NCBI GenBank assembly: GCA_016292545.1
Contig: JAEDIG010000098.1
Span: forward strand, 1-9,262
From: Bacteroidaceae bacterium
GTDB taxonomy: Bacteria; Bacteroidota; Bacteroidia; Bacteroidales; Bacteroidaceae
Length of the DNA stretch: 9,262 nucleotides
Reading direction: 5' to 3'
A program made the translations under genes and the position numbers. The notes under the pieces are model-generated. The model was not told where the DNA came from. It searched no databases and worked only from the letters and a program-made list of their open reading frames with translations. Numbering within the stretch: position 1 is the first letter of the stretch; each line of letters begins with the position of its first letter. Positions 1-6,332 of the stretch are shown here, in pieces.

Positions 1-9
1 AAACGTGAA

Positions 10-50
10 AGTAGGAGATAAACGCCTACGATTAGCGTTTACCTCCTACT
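10..50 (-). terminator. Long 3' hairpin after the GH43 gene (candidate terminator or RNA stabiliser)
   Basis: Arms AGTAGGAG-A-TAAACGC (10-25) and GCGTTTA-C-CTCCTACT (35-50) flank a 9-nt loop. In plus-strand RNA the one imperfect position is an A/C mismatch. In minus-strand RNA it becomes a G-U pair, giving an uninterrupted 16-bp stem. That asymmetry suggests it acts in the transcript of the minus-strand operon, whose last stop codon lies about 44 nt upstream. There is no proper U tract after the stem (it continues UUCACGUUU), so it may be an atypical terminator, a 3' stability element, or a dispersed repeat. The structure is seen directly; the function is inferred. Confidence 0.5.
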
Positions 51-93
51 CGATTAGGTATGGGGGGAGGGGCCAGTACGGGACTAATGGGGT

Positions 94-1101
94 CTATGGT
101 TTCACCCGAATGAGACCATCTTTTATTTCCACATCGAGGATGCGTAGATGGGCATCGTTGTTGTCGTAGTGGAGCGACATTTTGAGGTTTCCATCCAAGT
201 CGTGGAACAGCATTTGGTGGCCTCCATTCACGAATACGGGTTGTGATTCATGCTTCCAGGGTCCTCTGATGGTGCCAGAAACGGAAGTGAGTTGCCCTAC
301 GGCATATATGTCGCCGGTAGTGAAACTGCTCCACAGCAAGATGAGCTTGCCGCTCTGCTTGTCTTTCCAGATGAAGGGGGCATCCACCACATGGCCTCCG
401 CCCTTGAATCCCGGTACCCAGGGAGCTTCGTCGGCACGGAAAAGGAAAATGGGATTGCCCACCTTCCCGTCGAGCCTTTTGGTGAGCTGCTGTGCCCAGG
501 CCTCGCCCACCTTGTTCTTCACCTCCGGGCCGTTCCATTCCTTGGTGTATACAATCCAGGGTGTGCCATCGTTGTCCACGAAGAGCGAACCGTCGATACA
601 TTGCACGCCATCGGGTGTGAGAGGAATCTGGCGGACATCCTTGTGCATTGCCCGGTATGGGCCGAGTGGACTTTTGTGCGAACAGAGGGCGGTGGTGAAA
701 CGCGGAATGCCGTTGGCCCTGGAACTGCTGGTGACAAAGGTATAGTATCGCCCTTTGTAGTGATAGGTGTCGGGTGCCCACCATATGTCTTCTTCCGGGT
801 CTACACATGCCAGTGCATCGCTGCTGCTATCGTATACGAGGCCTGCGTCATGCCAGTGTTCAAGATCTGTGCTGCGGTAGGCCCGCAGGGCACGATGGCG
901 GCTGTCGGTCAGTGCTGCGGTGATGATGTAGTAGCATTTCTTCTTCTTGTCTACCAGAACAAACGGGTCGCGAATGCGGAAAGTAGCGGGTGTGAGGACC
1001 GCGGTTTGTTCTTGCGGTGTTGCTTGTTTGCCACCGTTGGGGTGGGCGGCCGCTGGAAGAAACGAAACTGCCAGCAGGGCGGATAAAAGGACTTTTTTCA
1101 T
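94..1101 (-). CDS. Secreted glycoside hydrolase family 43-like protein
   Basis: A 335-aa exported enzyme probably acting on arabinose-, xylose- or galactose-containing glycans in the periplasm or outside the cell; the exact substrate cannot be read from sequence. It starts with a signal peptide (MKKVLLSALLAVSF, likely cut after AAA at 17-19) and has no lipobox cysteine. The rest fits a single five-bladed GH43 propeller: RDPF with the probable base Asp45, WWAPDTY (107-113), CIDGSLF with the probable pKa-tuning Asp170, VVDAPF with Asp240 where the general acid normally sits, LLWSSF (255-260), and GGHQMLF with His295, a probable metal-site histidine. Most GH43 enzymes have Glu in the third catalytic position (EGP); Asp here also occurs, from memory, in a Bacteroidota branch with VTDGPF. 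It follows the HAD gene by 22 bp and is presumably co-transcribed. It is not in a visible SusC/SusD locus. The family is fairly certain, activity less so. Confidence 0.85.
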   Translation of the reverse strand: MKKVLLSALLAVSFLPAAAHPNGGKQATPQEQTAVLTPATFRIRDPFVLVDKKKKCYYIITAALTDSRHRALRAYRSTDLEHWHDAGLVYDSSSDALACVDPEEDIWWAPDTYHYKGRYYTFVTSSSRANGIPRFTTALCSHKSPLGPYRAMHKDVRQIPLTPDGVQCIDGSLFVDNDGTPWIVYTKEWNGPEVKNKVGEAWAQQLTKRLDGKVGNPIFLFRADEAPWVPGFKGGGHVVDAPFIWKDKQSGKLILLWSSFTTGDIYAVGQLTSVSGTIRGPWKHESQPVFVNGGHQMLFHDLDGNLKMSLHYDNNDAHLRILDVEIKDGLIRVKP

Positions 1102-1123
1102 TCTATGAGGTATGAGTGGTATG

Positions 1124-1723
1124 TTAGAGAATGTCGGGTGCAGAAAGCGAAAGCGTATGCCTGGTGTGGATGCCTAAAAGGGAGGCTGCTTGCAGGTTGT
1201 TTTTGTTGTCATCGATAAACAGCGTGTCGGCAGGTTGGATGCCTGTGGCTTCGAGAACCATCCTGTAAATCTCGGTTTCAGGCTTTATCGCGCCCATTTC
1301 ATAGCTTAGGAAAATGCGTTCAAACAGTTCTTCCGCTTTGAATCCGCATGCGGGAAATACATGGCGGCGGATGTATTCCCAGTGGGCTTCGTTGGTGTTG
1401 CTCAGTAGGAATACACGGCTGTGTGAGGCAAGCGACTTTACCAGTTGAAGCCGTTCGGGTGTGGAGGTGAGGATGACGCTGTTCCAGATGTGGAGCAGCA
1501 TTTGTCGCGTTGTCTGTGGGTTGCAGAACGGTTGCAGGCGGTCGAATAGCTGCTGTGTGGAGATGGCACCGCGTTCGTAGTCGGTGGCCCATCGAATCAG
1601 CGTTTCTTTGTGGGCGAGCTGCTTCTCTTTCGTGAATCCAGCTTTTTCGAGTCCAGAGGACAAAAGGCCAAGGTCAACGTCGACCAACACGCCTCCAAGG
1701 TCTAGGATGTAGTTTTTATACAT
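1124..1723 (-). CDS. HAD superfamily phosphatase, subfamily IA (YihX-like)
   Basis: A 199-aa cytosolic haloacid-dehalogenase-type phosphatase. All four HAD motifs are present: ILDLGGV with nucleophile Asp8, LLSNT for motif II, the conserved Lys in GAIKPE for motif III, and FIDDNKNN for motif IV. The DxG form of motif I, rather than DxD, matches the YihX-type branch; E. coli YihX removes phosphate from alpha-glucose-1-phosphate, so a sugar-phosphate substrate is a reasonable guess. An upstream in-frame TTG (1747) would add 8 residues, but it lies inside the -7 promoter element and so cannot be translated from that promoter; the ATG at 1723 is the better start. The GH43 gene lies 22 bp downstream on the same strand, suggesting one transcript. 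Length is normal for the subfamily and nothing looks broken. Confidence 0.88.
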   Translation of the reverse strand: MYKNYILDLGGVLVDVDLGLLSSGLEKAGFTKEKQLAHKETLIRWATDYERGAISTQQLFDRLQPFCNPQTTRQMLLHIWNSVILTSTPERLQLVKSLASHSRVFLLSNTNEAHWEYIRRHVFPACGFKAEELFERIFLSYEMGAIKPETEIYRMVLEATGIQPADTLFIDDNKNNLQAASLLGIHTRHTLSLSAPDIL

Positions 1724-1743
1724 TGTTTGCTTGATTAGGTTCT

Positions 1744-1752
1744 GCAAATTTA
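1744..1752 (-). promoter_or_regulatory. Bacteroidota -7 promoter element for the HAD-GH43 operon
   Basis: Read on the minus strand the site is TAAATTTGC, an exact TAnnTTTG-C match. The expected -33 position, 19-21 nt upstream, holds only a weak match (around GTTC), so the promoter may be weak or activator-dependent. Transcription should begin a few bases downstream, leaving a leader of roughly 15 nt before the ATG at 1723. The element is seen directly; its use is inferred. Confidence 0.65.
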
Positions 1753-1845
1753 CAAAACTCTTTTCGATTGAGAACTACGAGCGGTAATTTTTTTTGTGTC
1801 GGGTCTGCATATTGCTTCAATTATACCATTTTTGCGGGTTTGGTA

Positions 1846-1878
1846 TTTGTGTGTTACATGGGAATTTTGTAATTTTGC
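1846..1878 (+). promoter_or_regulatory. Bacteroidota promoter (TTTG-N20-TAATTTTGC) for the Cof-type phosphatase
   Basis: TTTG at 1846-1849 is followed by exactly 20 nt and TAATTTTGC at 1870-1878, matching both halves of the primary sigma-factor consensus known for Bacteroides. The ATG follows only 8 nt after the element, so the transcript should be leaderless or carry just a few untranslated bases. A short inverted repeat, ATACCA (1823-1828) and TGGTAT (1841-1846), touches the -33 box; at 6 bp it could be an operator or chance. Confidence 0.8.
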
Positions 1879-1886
1879 AGCCAGTT

Positions 1887-2663
1887 ATGAAAATTAAGGC
1901 AATCTTTTTTGATATTGACGGCACACTGGTGTCCATCAAGACACATGCTATCCTTTCTTCTGCCAAGCAGGCCATTCAGGCTGTCCGCAGAAAGGGAGTG
2001 AAGGTGTTTATCGCTACAGGCAGGCCGGGGCTCTTTATCGACAATCTGGAGGATCTGGAGTATGACGGCATCATCGAGACGAACGGTGCACATTGCGAGT
2101 TGACAGATGGCACGGTTATCAGTCATCATCCCATCCCGCAGGCGGATGTAAAGCGGATGAACGAGTATCAATTGGCACATGACTTGCCAGTGGTGTATGC
2201 AGCGCACGATGAGCTGTTCATCACGAGCCATACACCCACATCGGACATGATTTTCCGCATGCTTAATCTCGATCCTCCACAGTTGGGGCGCATGGAGCAT
2301 GCCTTGCAGATGGATATCCTTCAGATAATTGCTTTTTTTGACACGCAGGAAGAGCCTTTTCTCATGGAGCATGTGTTGCCTGGGTGTGTGGCCCAACGCT
2401 GGCACCCCACCTTTGCCGATGTCATTGCCAAGGGATGCGACAAATCAACCGGAATCGACGAAACCATCCGGCATCTGGGGATAAGCCTTGAGGATACGAT
2501 GGCTTTTGGCGACGGAGGCAACGACGTGGGCATGCTGGCTCATGTGGGACTGGGCGTGGCTATGGGAAATGCGTCGGACTATGTGAAGCAGTATGCTGAC
2601 TATGTGACAGCAGATGTGGACGAAGACGGCGTGGCGCGTGCGCTGGAACGCTTCGTGTTGTGA
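1887..2663 (+). CDS. Cof-type HAD hydrolase (subfamily IIB phosphatase)
   Basis: A 258-aa cytosolic phosphatase of the Cof/YidA type, which typically removes phosphate from sugar phosphates, flavin nucleotides or related small molecules; the substrate here is unknown. Motif I is FFDIDGT with Asp9 (nucleophile) and Asp11 (acid/base), motif II is ATGR at 43-46, motif III is the Lys in KGCDKSTGI (Lys186), and motif IV is GDGGND at 208-213. The long insert between motifs II and III, about 85-180, is the alpha/beta C2B cap that sets substrate choice. An in-frame GTG at 1794 would add 31 residues, but these precede the promoter and do not resemble the family, while MKIKAIFFDIDGT is the usual Cof N-terminus. 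It is monocistronic: the next gene converges from the other strand 66 bp away, with no obvious terminator in that gap. Confidence 0.92.
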   Translation: MKIKAIFFDIDGTLVSIKTHAILSSAKQAIQAVRRKGVKVFIATGRPGLFIDNLEDLEYDGIIETNGAHCELTDGTVISHHPIPQADVKRMNEYQLAHDLPVVYAAHDELFITSHTPTSDMIFRMLNLDPPQLGRMEHALQMDILQIIAFFDTQEEPFLMEHVLPGCVAQRWHPTFADVIAKGCDKSTGIDETIRHLGISLEDTMAFGDGGNDVGMLAHVGLGVAMGNASDYVKQYADYVTADVDEDGVARALERFVL

Positions 2664-2729
2664 AGGCCGCTCCGCCCGGGTTGTGGGTGGTCACATATGT
2701 GCGCTTGAACGGCAGGGGGGGGGCTCCGG

Positions 2730-3161
2730 CTAGTATTTGCGGAAGGTAAGGACCTCTGTCTTGTGGCTGAGAACCATCTTGTCGGAGTTGAGCCTGTCTA
2801 CGTGGAAACGGCCATTCTCTGGCACTCCATATTCTGCAAGGTCACTGGTTATGTGGACGGAGTCGCCCGGATAGGAGAAAATATCGCCAAGGATGATGCT
2901 GTCGCCCCGATGGGTGAAGTAGGCGAGGAAATAGGTGCGTGGACTCTCGGCTTTCCATATCCTCATCAGGTTGAGCTGAAAGCAGTAGTAGATGCCGGTG
3001 CTCTTGTCGGCGTGCACTGTCTGGCTTTGCGTGTCTTCCCATCTCAGCATCTGCCACATACCGTCCAGATTGCCATTCTGGTCGTATTTTGTTTCGCATG
3101 AACTGTGGAAGAAGGCAAGGATGCCCATTAGGCAGCAAATGATTATCTTTCTTGTTTTCAT
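2730..3161 (-). CDS. Small lipocalin-like lipoprotein
   Basis: A 143-aa predicted lipoprotein of unknown function. The N-terminus MKTRKIIICCLMGILAFF is a basic-then-hydrophobic signal ending in HSSC, with Cys22 as the lipidation site; this is a loose lipobox, but Bacteroidota tolerate such variants. The mature part begins ETKYDQNGNLDGMWQMLRWED and runs as alternating short strands to the end TEVLTFRKY. From memory this resembles the lipocalin-like lipoproteins common in Bacteroidales (GMWQ start, FRKY end), which probably form a small beta barrel. An upstream in-frame ATG (3200) would place 13 residues before the signal and overlap the Wzi gene, so the ATG at 3161 is preferred. It begins 13 bp after the Wzi stop codon, so the two are very likely one transcript, and a role in the same envelope process is an inference from position only. 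Confidence 0.8.
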   Translation of the reverse strand: MKTRKIIICCLMGILAFFHSSCETKYDQNGNLDGMWQMLRWEDTQSQTVHADKSTGIYYCFQLNLMRIWKAESPRTYFLAYFTHRGDSIILGDIFSYPGDSVHITSDLAEYGVPENGRFHVDRLNSDKMVLSHKTEVLTFRKY

Positions 3162-3174
3162 TGTGGTTCCGGGA

Positions 3175-4686
3175 TTAGTGTTTCTTGTTGATCCATCCAT
3201 CGTATGACAGGGTAATCATGCCACCACGGCTGTGGCCTATCAGCTGGCCGCCGTTCTGGCCGTATGCGGCTGTGACATGGAGCCCATGGCACCATGTGGG
3301 GTGATAGGTTGCCTCCAGGAGCAGGAAATTTCCATATTGTGGGTCGGTGAGCGGGAGGGAATATTTCCCCAGGCTCTTCTCGTGAGTGAAGAGAATGCGA
3401 TAGCCAATTTGGCTACATGGTGTGCCGCTGATGCCGAAATGGTGGGCAAGCACTCTGTTGTGGTAGCAGGTGATGTTGTGGTCGCCGTTGTAAAGAGGAG
3501 AGATGATAAGAGGGCTTCCCATCGTGAAACCGGCATGTTGCCAGGCACCATAGATGTGATGGTTGTAGTAATCGTCCAGGGCACTTATCTGCACTGGAAG
3601 CGCGCTTGTGGCGTCGTGGTAGATGCTGCCTGTCTGATCGGTAGTGCGCAGGTGCTCATACACGAGGCTGCTGACAAAGGGATTGCGAGGGAACTTGACT
3701 TCAATCCCATACAGCATGTCTTTCCATTCATATTGCCAGAACATCTGGCTGTGGTCGTCGAAGAAATGCTCGGCATATGCTCTCAATCCCCAGCCATAGC
3801 CTGTATAGCCGAGGCTTAAGTGCCAACTTCCCAACTGATTGCCGGCAACGTTCTTGTAGTCGCCGTCATTTACATCGTTCCCGCCCGGAATGAATGCATT
3901 CCAGAAGTCTTTGAGGCTGCTGCCCAACTTTTGGTGGGGGTCAAATTCTCCTACGTGGTCGAGGCGGTCACGGAGATTCCAGGCCTCTCCACCGAATTGG
4001 CAGCTCATCTCTATGCCTCCTGTAAGGGTGAGGGGGAAGCGCTCTGTGTTCCCAATCCTCAGGAAACCTGCCTTGCTGTGGTACAACGAATTGGCGGTAT
4101 ACAGATAGTGTGGGTCACCGTCATTGAATTCCCGTTGCCATACGTTGTCGGTGTATGCACCGTATGCGATGTGCCCTTTTATGGCCAACCAGTTTCTGGT
4201 GCCGGGGATAACTAAAAAGTTGGGCAGCTCCAGACGAATCTGTGGGATGGGGCGGGCGTTGATACCGGATGTCAGGCCTCCGCTGGACAGCTGTTGGTTC
4301 TTCAGTTCCATGGGACGCTCCTTCTGGCCTATGTTCAGACGAAGTGCTTTCCATTGAAAATCAGCATATAGTTGTTGCAATACGAAATGCCGGTCCATGC
4401 CAATAGGGACAGCCAAATCTGCACCATATCCAATGCGCCAGTTGCGCAGGCTATCGGCATCTACATTCCGGAAAATGCCGGCGCGGATGATGCTACTGTT
4501 GTTTTCCTGTGTGGACAGACCGTAGCGGTTGTTGGTCAGCCAGAAAGGGGCAAAATCCCCCTTGCTGAAGACCGATGTTTCTTCGGCATGGTATTCAATA
4601 TCCTCACCTATCCGGATCGTTTGTGCAGACGCACATAAGGGGAGGCATAGGAAGAATAATATGGTATGGTATGTTTTCTGTGTCAT
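3175..4686 (-). CDS. Wzi-family capsule assembly outer-membrane protein
   Basis: A 503-aa outer-membrane beta-barrel protein. Its signal peptide (MTQKTYHTILFFLCLPLCASA) should be cut before Gln22. The mature protein shows the opening typical of the Bacteroidota Wzi family (EYHAEE, then FAPFWLTNNRYGLS at about 46-59), a conserved GQKERPMEL stretch, many Gly/aromatic-rich amphipathic strands (for example SLGYTGYGWGLRAYAEHF) and a terminal strand GGMITLSYDGW. In enterobacteria Wzi is an outer-membrane lectin that holds capsule on the cell surface; a similar surface-glycan role here is by family analogy. The start is supported by the signal peptide and by a -7 box about 30 nt upstream. It diverges from a polyprenyl-phosphate sugar transferase gene, consistent with a shared polysaccharide pathway, and is followed by the lipoprotein gene. 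There is no sign of truncation. Confidence 0.88.
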   Translation of the reverse strand: MTQKTYHTILFFLCLPLCASAQTIRIGEDIEYHAEETSVFSKGDFAPFWLTNNRYGLSTQENNSSIIRAGIFRNVDADSLRNWRIGYGADLAVPIGMDRHFVLQQLYADFQWKALRLNIGQKERPMELKNQQLSSGGLTSGINARPIPQIRLELPNFLVIPGTRNWLAIKGHIAYGAYTDNVWQREFNDGDPHYLYTANSLYHSKAGFLRIGNTERFPLTLTGGIEMSCQFGGEAWNLRDRLDHVGEFDPHQKLGSSLKDFWNAFIPGGNDVNDGDYKNVAGNQLGSWHLSLGYTGYGWGLRAYAEHFFDDHSQMFWQYEWKDMLYGIEVKFPRNPFVSSLVYEHLRTTDQTGSIYHDATSALPVQISALDDYYNHHIYGAWQHAGFTMGSPLIISPLYNGDHNITCYHNRVLAHHFGISGTPCSQIGYRILFTHEKSLGKYSLPLTDPQYGNFLLLEATYHPTWCHGLHVTAAYGQNGGQLIGHSRGGMITLSYDGWINKKH

Positions 4687-4715
4687 GTTTCTTACCTTAA
4701 AAGGATGAATTCAGT

Positions 4716-4724
4716 GCAAAAGTA
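4716..4724 (-). promoter_or_regulatory. Bacteroidota -7 promoter element for the Wzi-lipoprotein operon
   Basis: On the minus strand the site reads TACTTTTGC, an exact TAnnTTTGC match, about 29 nt before the Wzi start codon. The -33 region (about 4744-4749) lacks TTTG, so initiation may need help from a regulator. The leader has AAGG about 9 nt before the ATG, one of the few Shine-Dalgarno-like sites in this window. Confidence 0.65.
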
Positions 4725-4736
4725 GTAAAAAAAATC

Positions 4737-4782
4737 TTTATGGAGACTGTTTACATGCTTTTTTTGAGTATTCTCCCATAAA
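4737..4782. repeat. Imperfect inverted repeat between divergent capsule-gene promoters
   Basis: TTTATGGAGA (4737-4746) is the reverse complement of TCTCCCATAAA (4772-4782) apart from one extra base in the right arm; the spacer is 25 nt. The left arm covers the -33 region of the minus-strand promoter, and the right arm lies 15 nt upstream of the plus-strand -33 box. The position would suit a shared regulator, but in such A/T-rich DNA chance is a real alternative. Confidence 0.3.
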
Positions 4783-4797
4783 ATATAGGCAAAAAAG

Positions 4798-4829
4798 TTT
4801 GTAATATGCCCAGTTATTGTTAACTTTGC
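4798..4829 (+). promoter_or_regulatory. Bacteroidota promoter (TTTG-N19-TAACTTTGC) for the sugar transferase
   Basis: TTTG at 4798-4801, then 19 nt, then TAACTTTGC at 4821-4829: both halves match the Bacteroides primary promoter consensus. Transcription should begin near 4833-4837, giving a leader of about 25 nt to the ATG at 4859. It rules out the in-frame TTG at 4817, which lies upstream of the -7 box. Confidence 0.8.
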
Positions 4830-4858
4830 AGGAAAACAACGCATTTTATTGTGGAATA

Positions 4859-6268
4859 ATGAGTAAATTCAATATAGAAGAGTCTAATATATCCAGAGCG
4901 GCCATCATAGCATGTGATTTAGTGGTTACGTGTGGCTGTTTTCTGGCGTCATATTTTATGCTGCATCGTTTTATGCCGGACATTGTCCCGGTTATAAAGA
5001 TGCGGTCCTACATGTTGTTGCTGGTGTTGAGCTATGGCTTTGTGGCATTTTTCTATCCCCCCATTCTTTTGCATCGAGTTGTGGATGGGGAAAAGATATT
5101 TGCGCGTGGTGTGTTGACCGCCTTTTTTGCTTTGCTTTCGTATGCATCCGTGTTGGGCCTTCTCAATCATCTGATGGTAAACAGGTATCTGCTGCTTCTG
5201 TTTTATGCGCTCCTGACGGTGCTCCTTGTCATTGAGCGTTTGAGCCTTCGTGTATTGGTGAAGCATCTTCGCAGCAGGTCGCAATCCAGAAAACATGTGA
5301 TAATGGTGGGCAACATGGATGAGATGTCAAATCTTTATTCCAATCTGTGCCGTGGTGAATATGGGTTTACGGTCGACGGCGTTTTCACCGATGACGAAGG
5401 TGCTGTGCTGCCTGATGGCTTGAAACTGTTGGGGACGACGGCAGAGGCTGTTGATTATATTTCATTGGACAATCCCATACATACAGTATATTGCTCGCCG
5501 GGTTCAATGGGGAAGGAGGAATCCATGGCATTGTTCAGAAAGTGCATGAATGTGGGTGCGCATTACTTCGCATTACCGTTGTATGTCAGCTCTTTGCATC
5601 GCAACATGGTTGCTTCTTACATGGGCTCATGTATCATGCTTTCTCCGATGGCAGAGCCTTTGGGCACTTTAAGCAATCGGCTCCTGAAACGTTTACTGGA
5701 TATTTTTGTGAGTGCATTGTTCCTGTCAACCCTGTTCCCTATAATATATCTGATTGTGGCCATCAAGATAAAACGGCAGAGCCCGGGGCCAGTGTTCTTT
5801 GTACAGAAGAGGACTGGGCTGGATGGGAAGGACTTCAAAATGCTCAAGTTCCGGTCCATGCATATCAATGAACAGGCTGATACTATGCAGGCTACTCTTA
5901 ATGATCCTCGAAAATTCCCCTTTGGTGACTTTATGCGTCGCATGAGCATAGACGAACTGCCGCAGTTTATTAATGTATTCTTGGGGAGCATGTCGGTGGT
6001 GGGGCCTCGCCCCCACATGACGGCTCATACGGCATCTTACAGTAAGTTAATCAATCAATATATGATTCGACATTGGGTGAAGCCGGGCATTACGGGCTGG
6101 GCTCAGGTGAATGGCTTCCGTGGTGAGACCAAGGAACTTGAACTTATGGAGAAACGTGTACATGCCGATATCTGGTATGTGGAACATTGGTCGTTCTGGT
6201 TGGATGTGCGCCTGATTCTCCGTACTTTTTTCAACACCCTTTTTCATAAGGAAACGAATGCATATTAA
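4859..6268 (+). CDS. Polyprenyl-phosphate sugar-1-phosphate transferase (WcaJ-like initiating enzyme)
   Basis: A 469-aa inner-membrane enzyme that moves a sugar-1-phosphate from a nucleotide sugar to undecaprenyl phosphate, the first committed step of a capsule or exopolysaccharide. Four hydrophobic segments (about 13-35, 48-67, 85-104, 108-128) are followed by a Rossmann-like cytosolic domain (about 143-215, beginning KHVIMVGN), another membrane segment (about 281-303), and the C-terminal catalytic domain. Catalytic-domain signatures are GPVFFVQKRTG (310-320), KFRSM (330-334), SIDELPQF (363-370) with the essential Asp-Glu pair, VVGPRPH (380-386) and ITGWAQVNG (411-419). Length and order match full-length enzymes of the family. 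The sugar (glucose, galactose or other) cannot be decided from sequence. The start follows the promoter; an upstream in-frame TTG would add 14 residues but would not be transcribed. No glycosyltransferase cluster follows, so it serves glycan genes elsewhere or is an orphan copy. Confidence 0.92.
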   Translation: MSKFNIEESNISRAAIIACDLVVTCGCFLASYFMLHRFMPDIVPVIKMRSYMLLLVLSYGFVAFFYPPILLHRVVDGEKIFARGVLTAFFALLSYASVLGLLNHLMVNRYLLLLFYALLTVLLVIERLSLRVLVKHLRSRSQSRKHVIMVGNMDEMSNLYSNLCRGEYGFTVDGVFTDDEGAVLPDGLKLLGTTAEAVDYISLDNPIHTVYCSPGSMGKEESMALFRKCMNVGAHYFALPLYVSSLHRNMVASYMGSCIMLSPMAEPLGTLSNRLLKRLLDIFVSALFLSTLFPIIYLIVAIKIKRQSPGPVFFVQKRTGLDGKDFKMLKFRSMHINEQADTMQATLNDPRKFPFGDFMRRMSIDELPQFINVFLGSMSVVGPRPHMTAHTASYSKLINQYMIRHWVKPGITGWAQVNGFRGETKELELMEKRVHADIWYVEHWSFWLDVRLILRTFFNTLFHKETNAY

Positions 6269-6293
6269 ATAATTAAAGAAAATAACATAAGGC

Positions 6294-6325
6294 TATGACT
6301 CCATGTCAGAAGACCTTTAATTTAG
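6294..6325 (+). promoter_or_regulatory. Weak candidate promoter before the 207-aa protein gene
   Basis: TATG (6294-6297), 20 nt, then TAATTTAG (6318-6325) departs from TTTG-N19-21-TAnnTTTG by one base in each half. The start codon follows 7 nt later, as close as in the Cof gene. It could give the downstream cell-division/RNase Y cluster its own transcript; read-through from the sugar transferase gene is also possible, since I see no terminator in the 64-bp gap. Confidence 0.3.
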
Positions 6326-6332
6326 TAAAAAT

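Noticed and set aside
250..1086. A 278-codon open frame on the plus strand opposite the GH43 gene, plus shorter overlapping ones
   Set aside because: It lies wholly antisense to a gene with clear family motifs, its translation has no recognisable domain and is unusually Cys/Val/Gly-rich, and no promoter precedes it. It is a by-product of codon bias.
1794..1886. 31-residue N-terminal extension of the Cof-type phosphatase from a GTG
   Set aside because: The extension precedes the strong promoter and the family normally begins directly with the MKIKAIFFDIDGT-like strand.
2664..2729. Terminator between the convergent Cof-type and lipoprotein genes
   Set aside because: The palindrome CACATATGTG (2692-2701) is short and has no T tract, and the surrounding G/C-rich stretches do not form a convincing stem.
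3232..4215. Plus-strand open frames (195 and 131 codons) opposite the Wzi gene
   Set aside because: Both are antisense to the well-supported outer-membrane protein and show no signal, domain or promoter.
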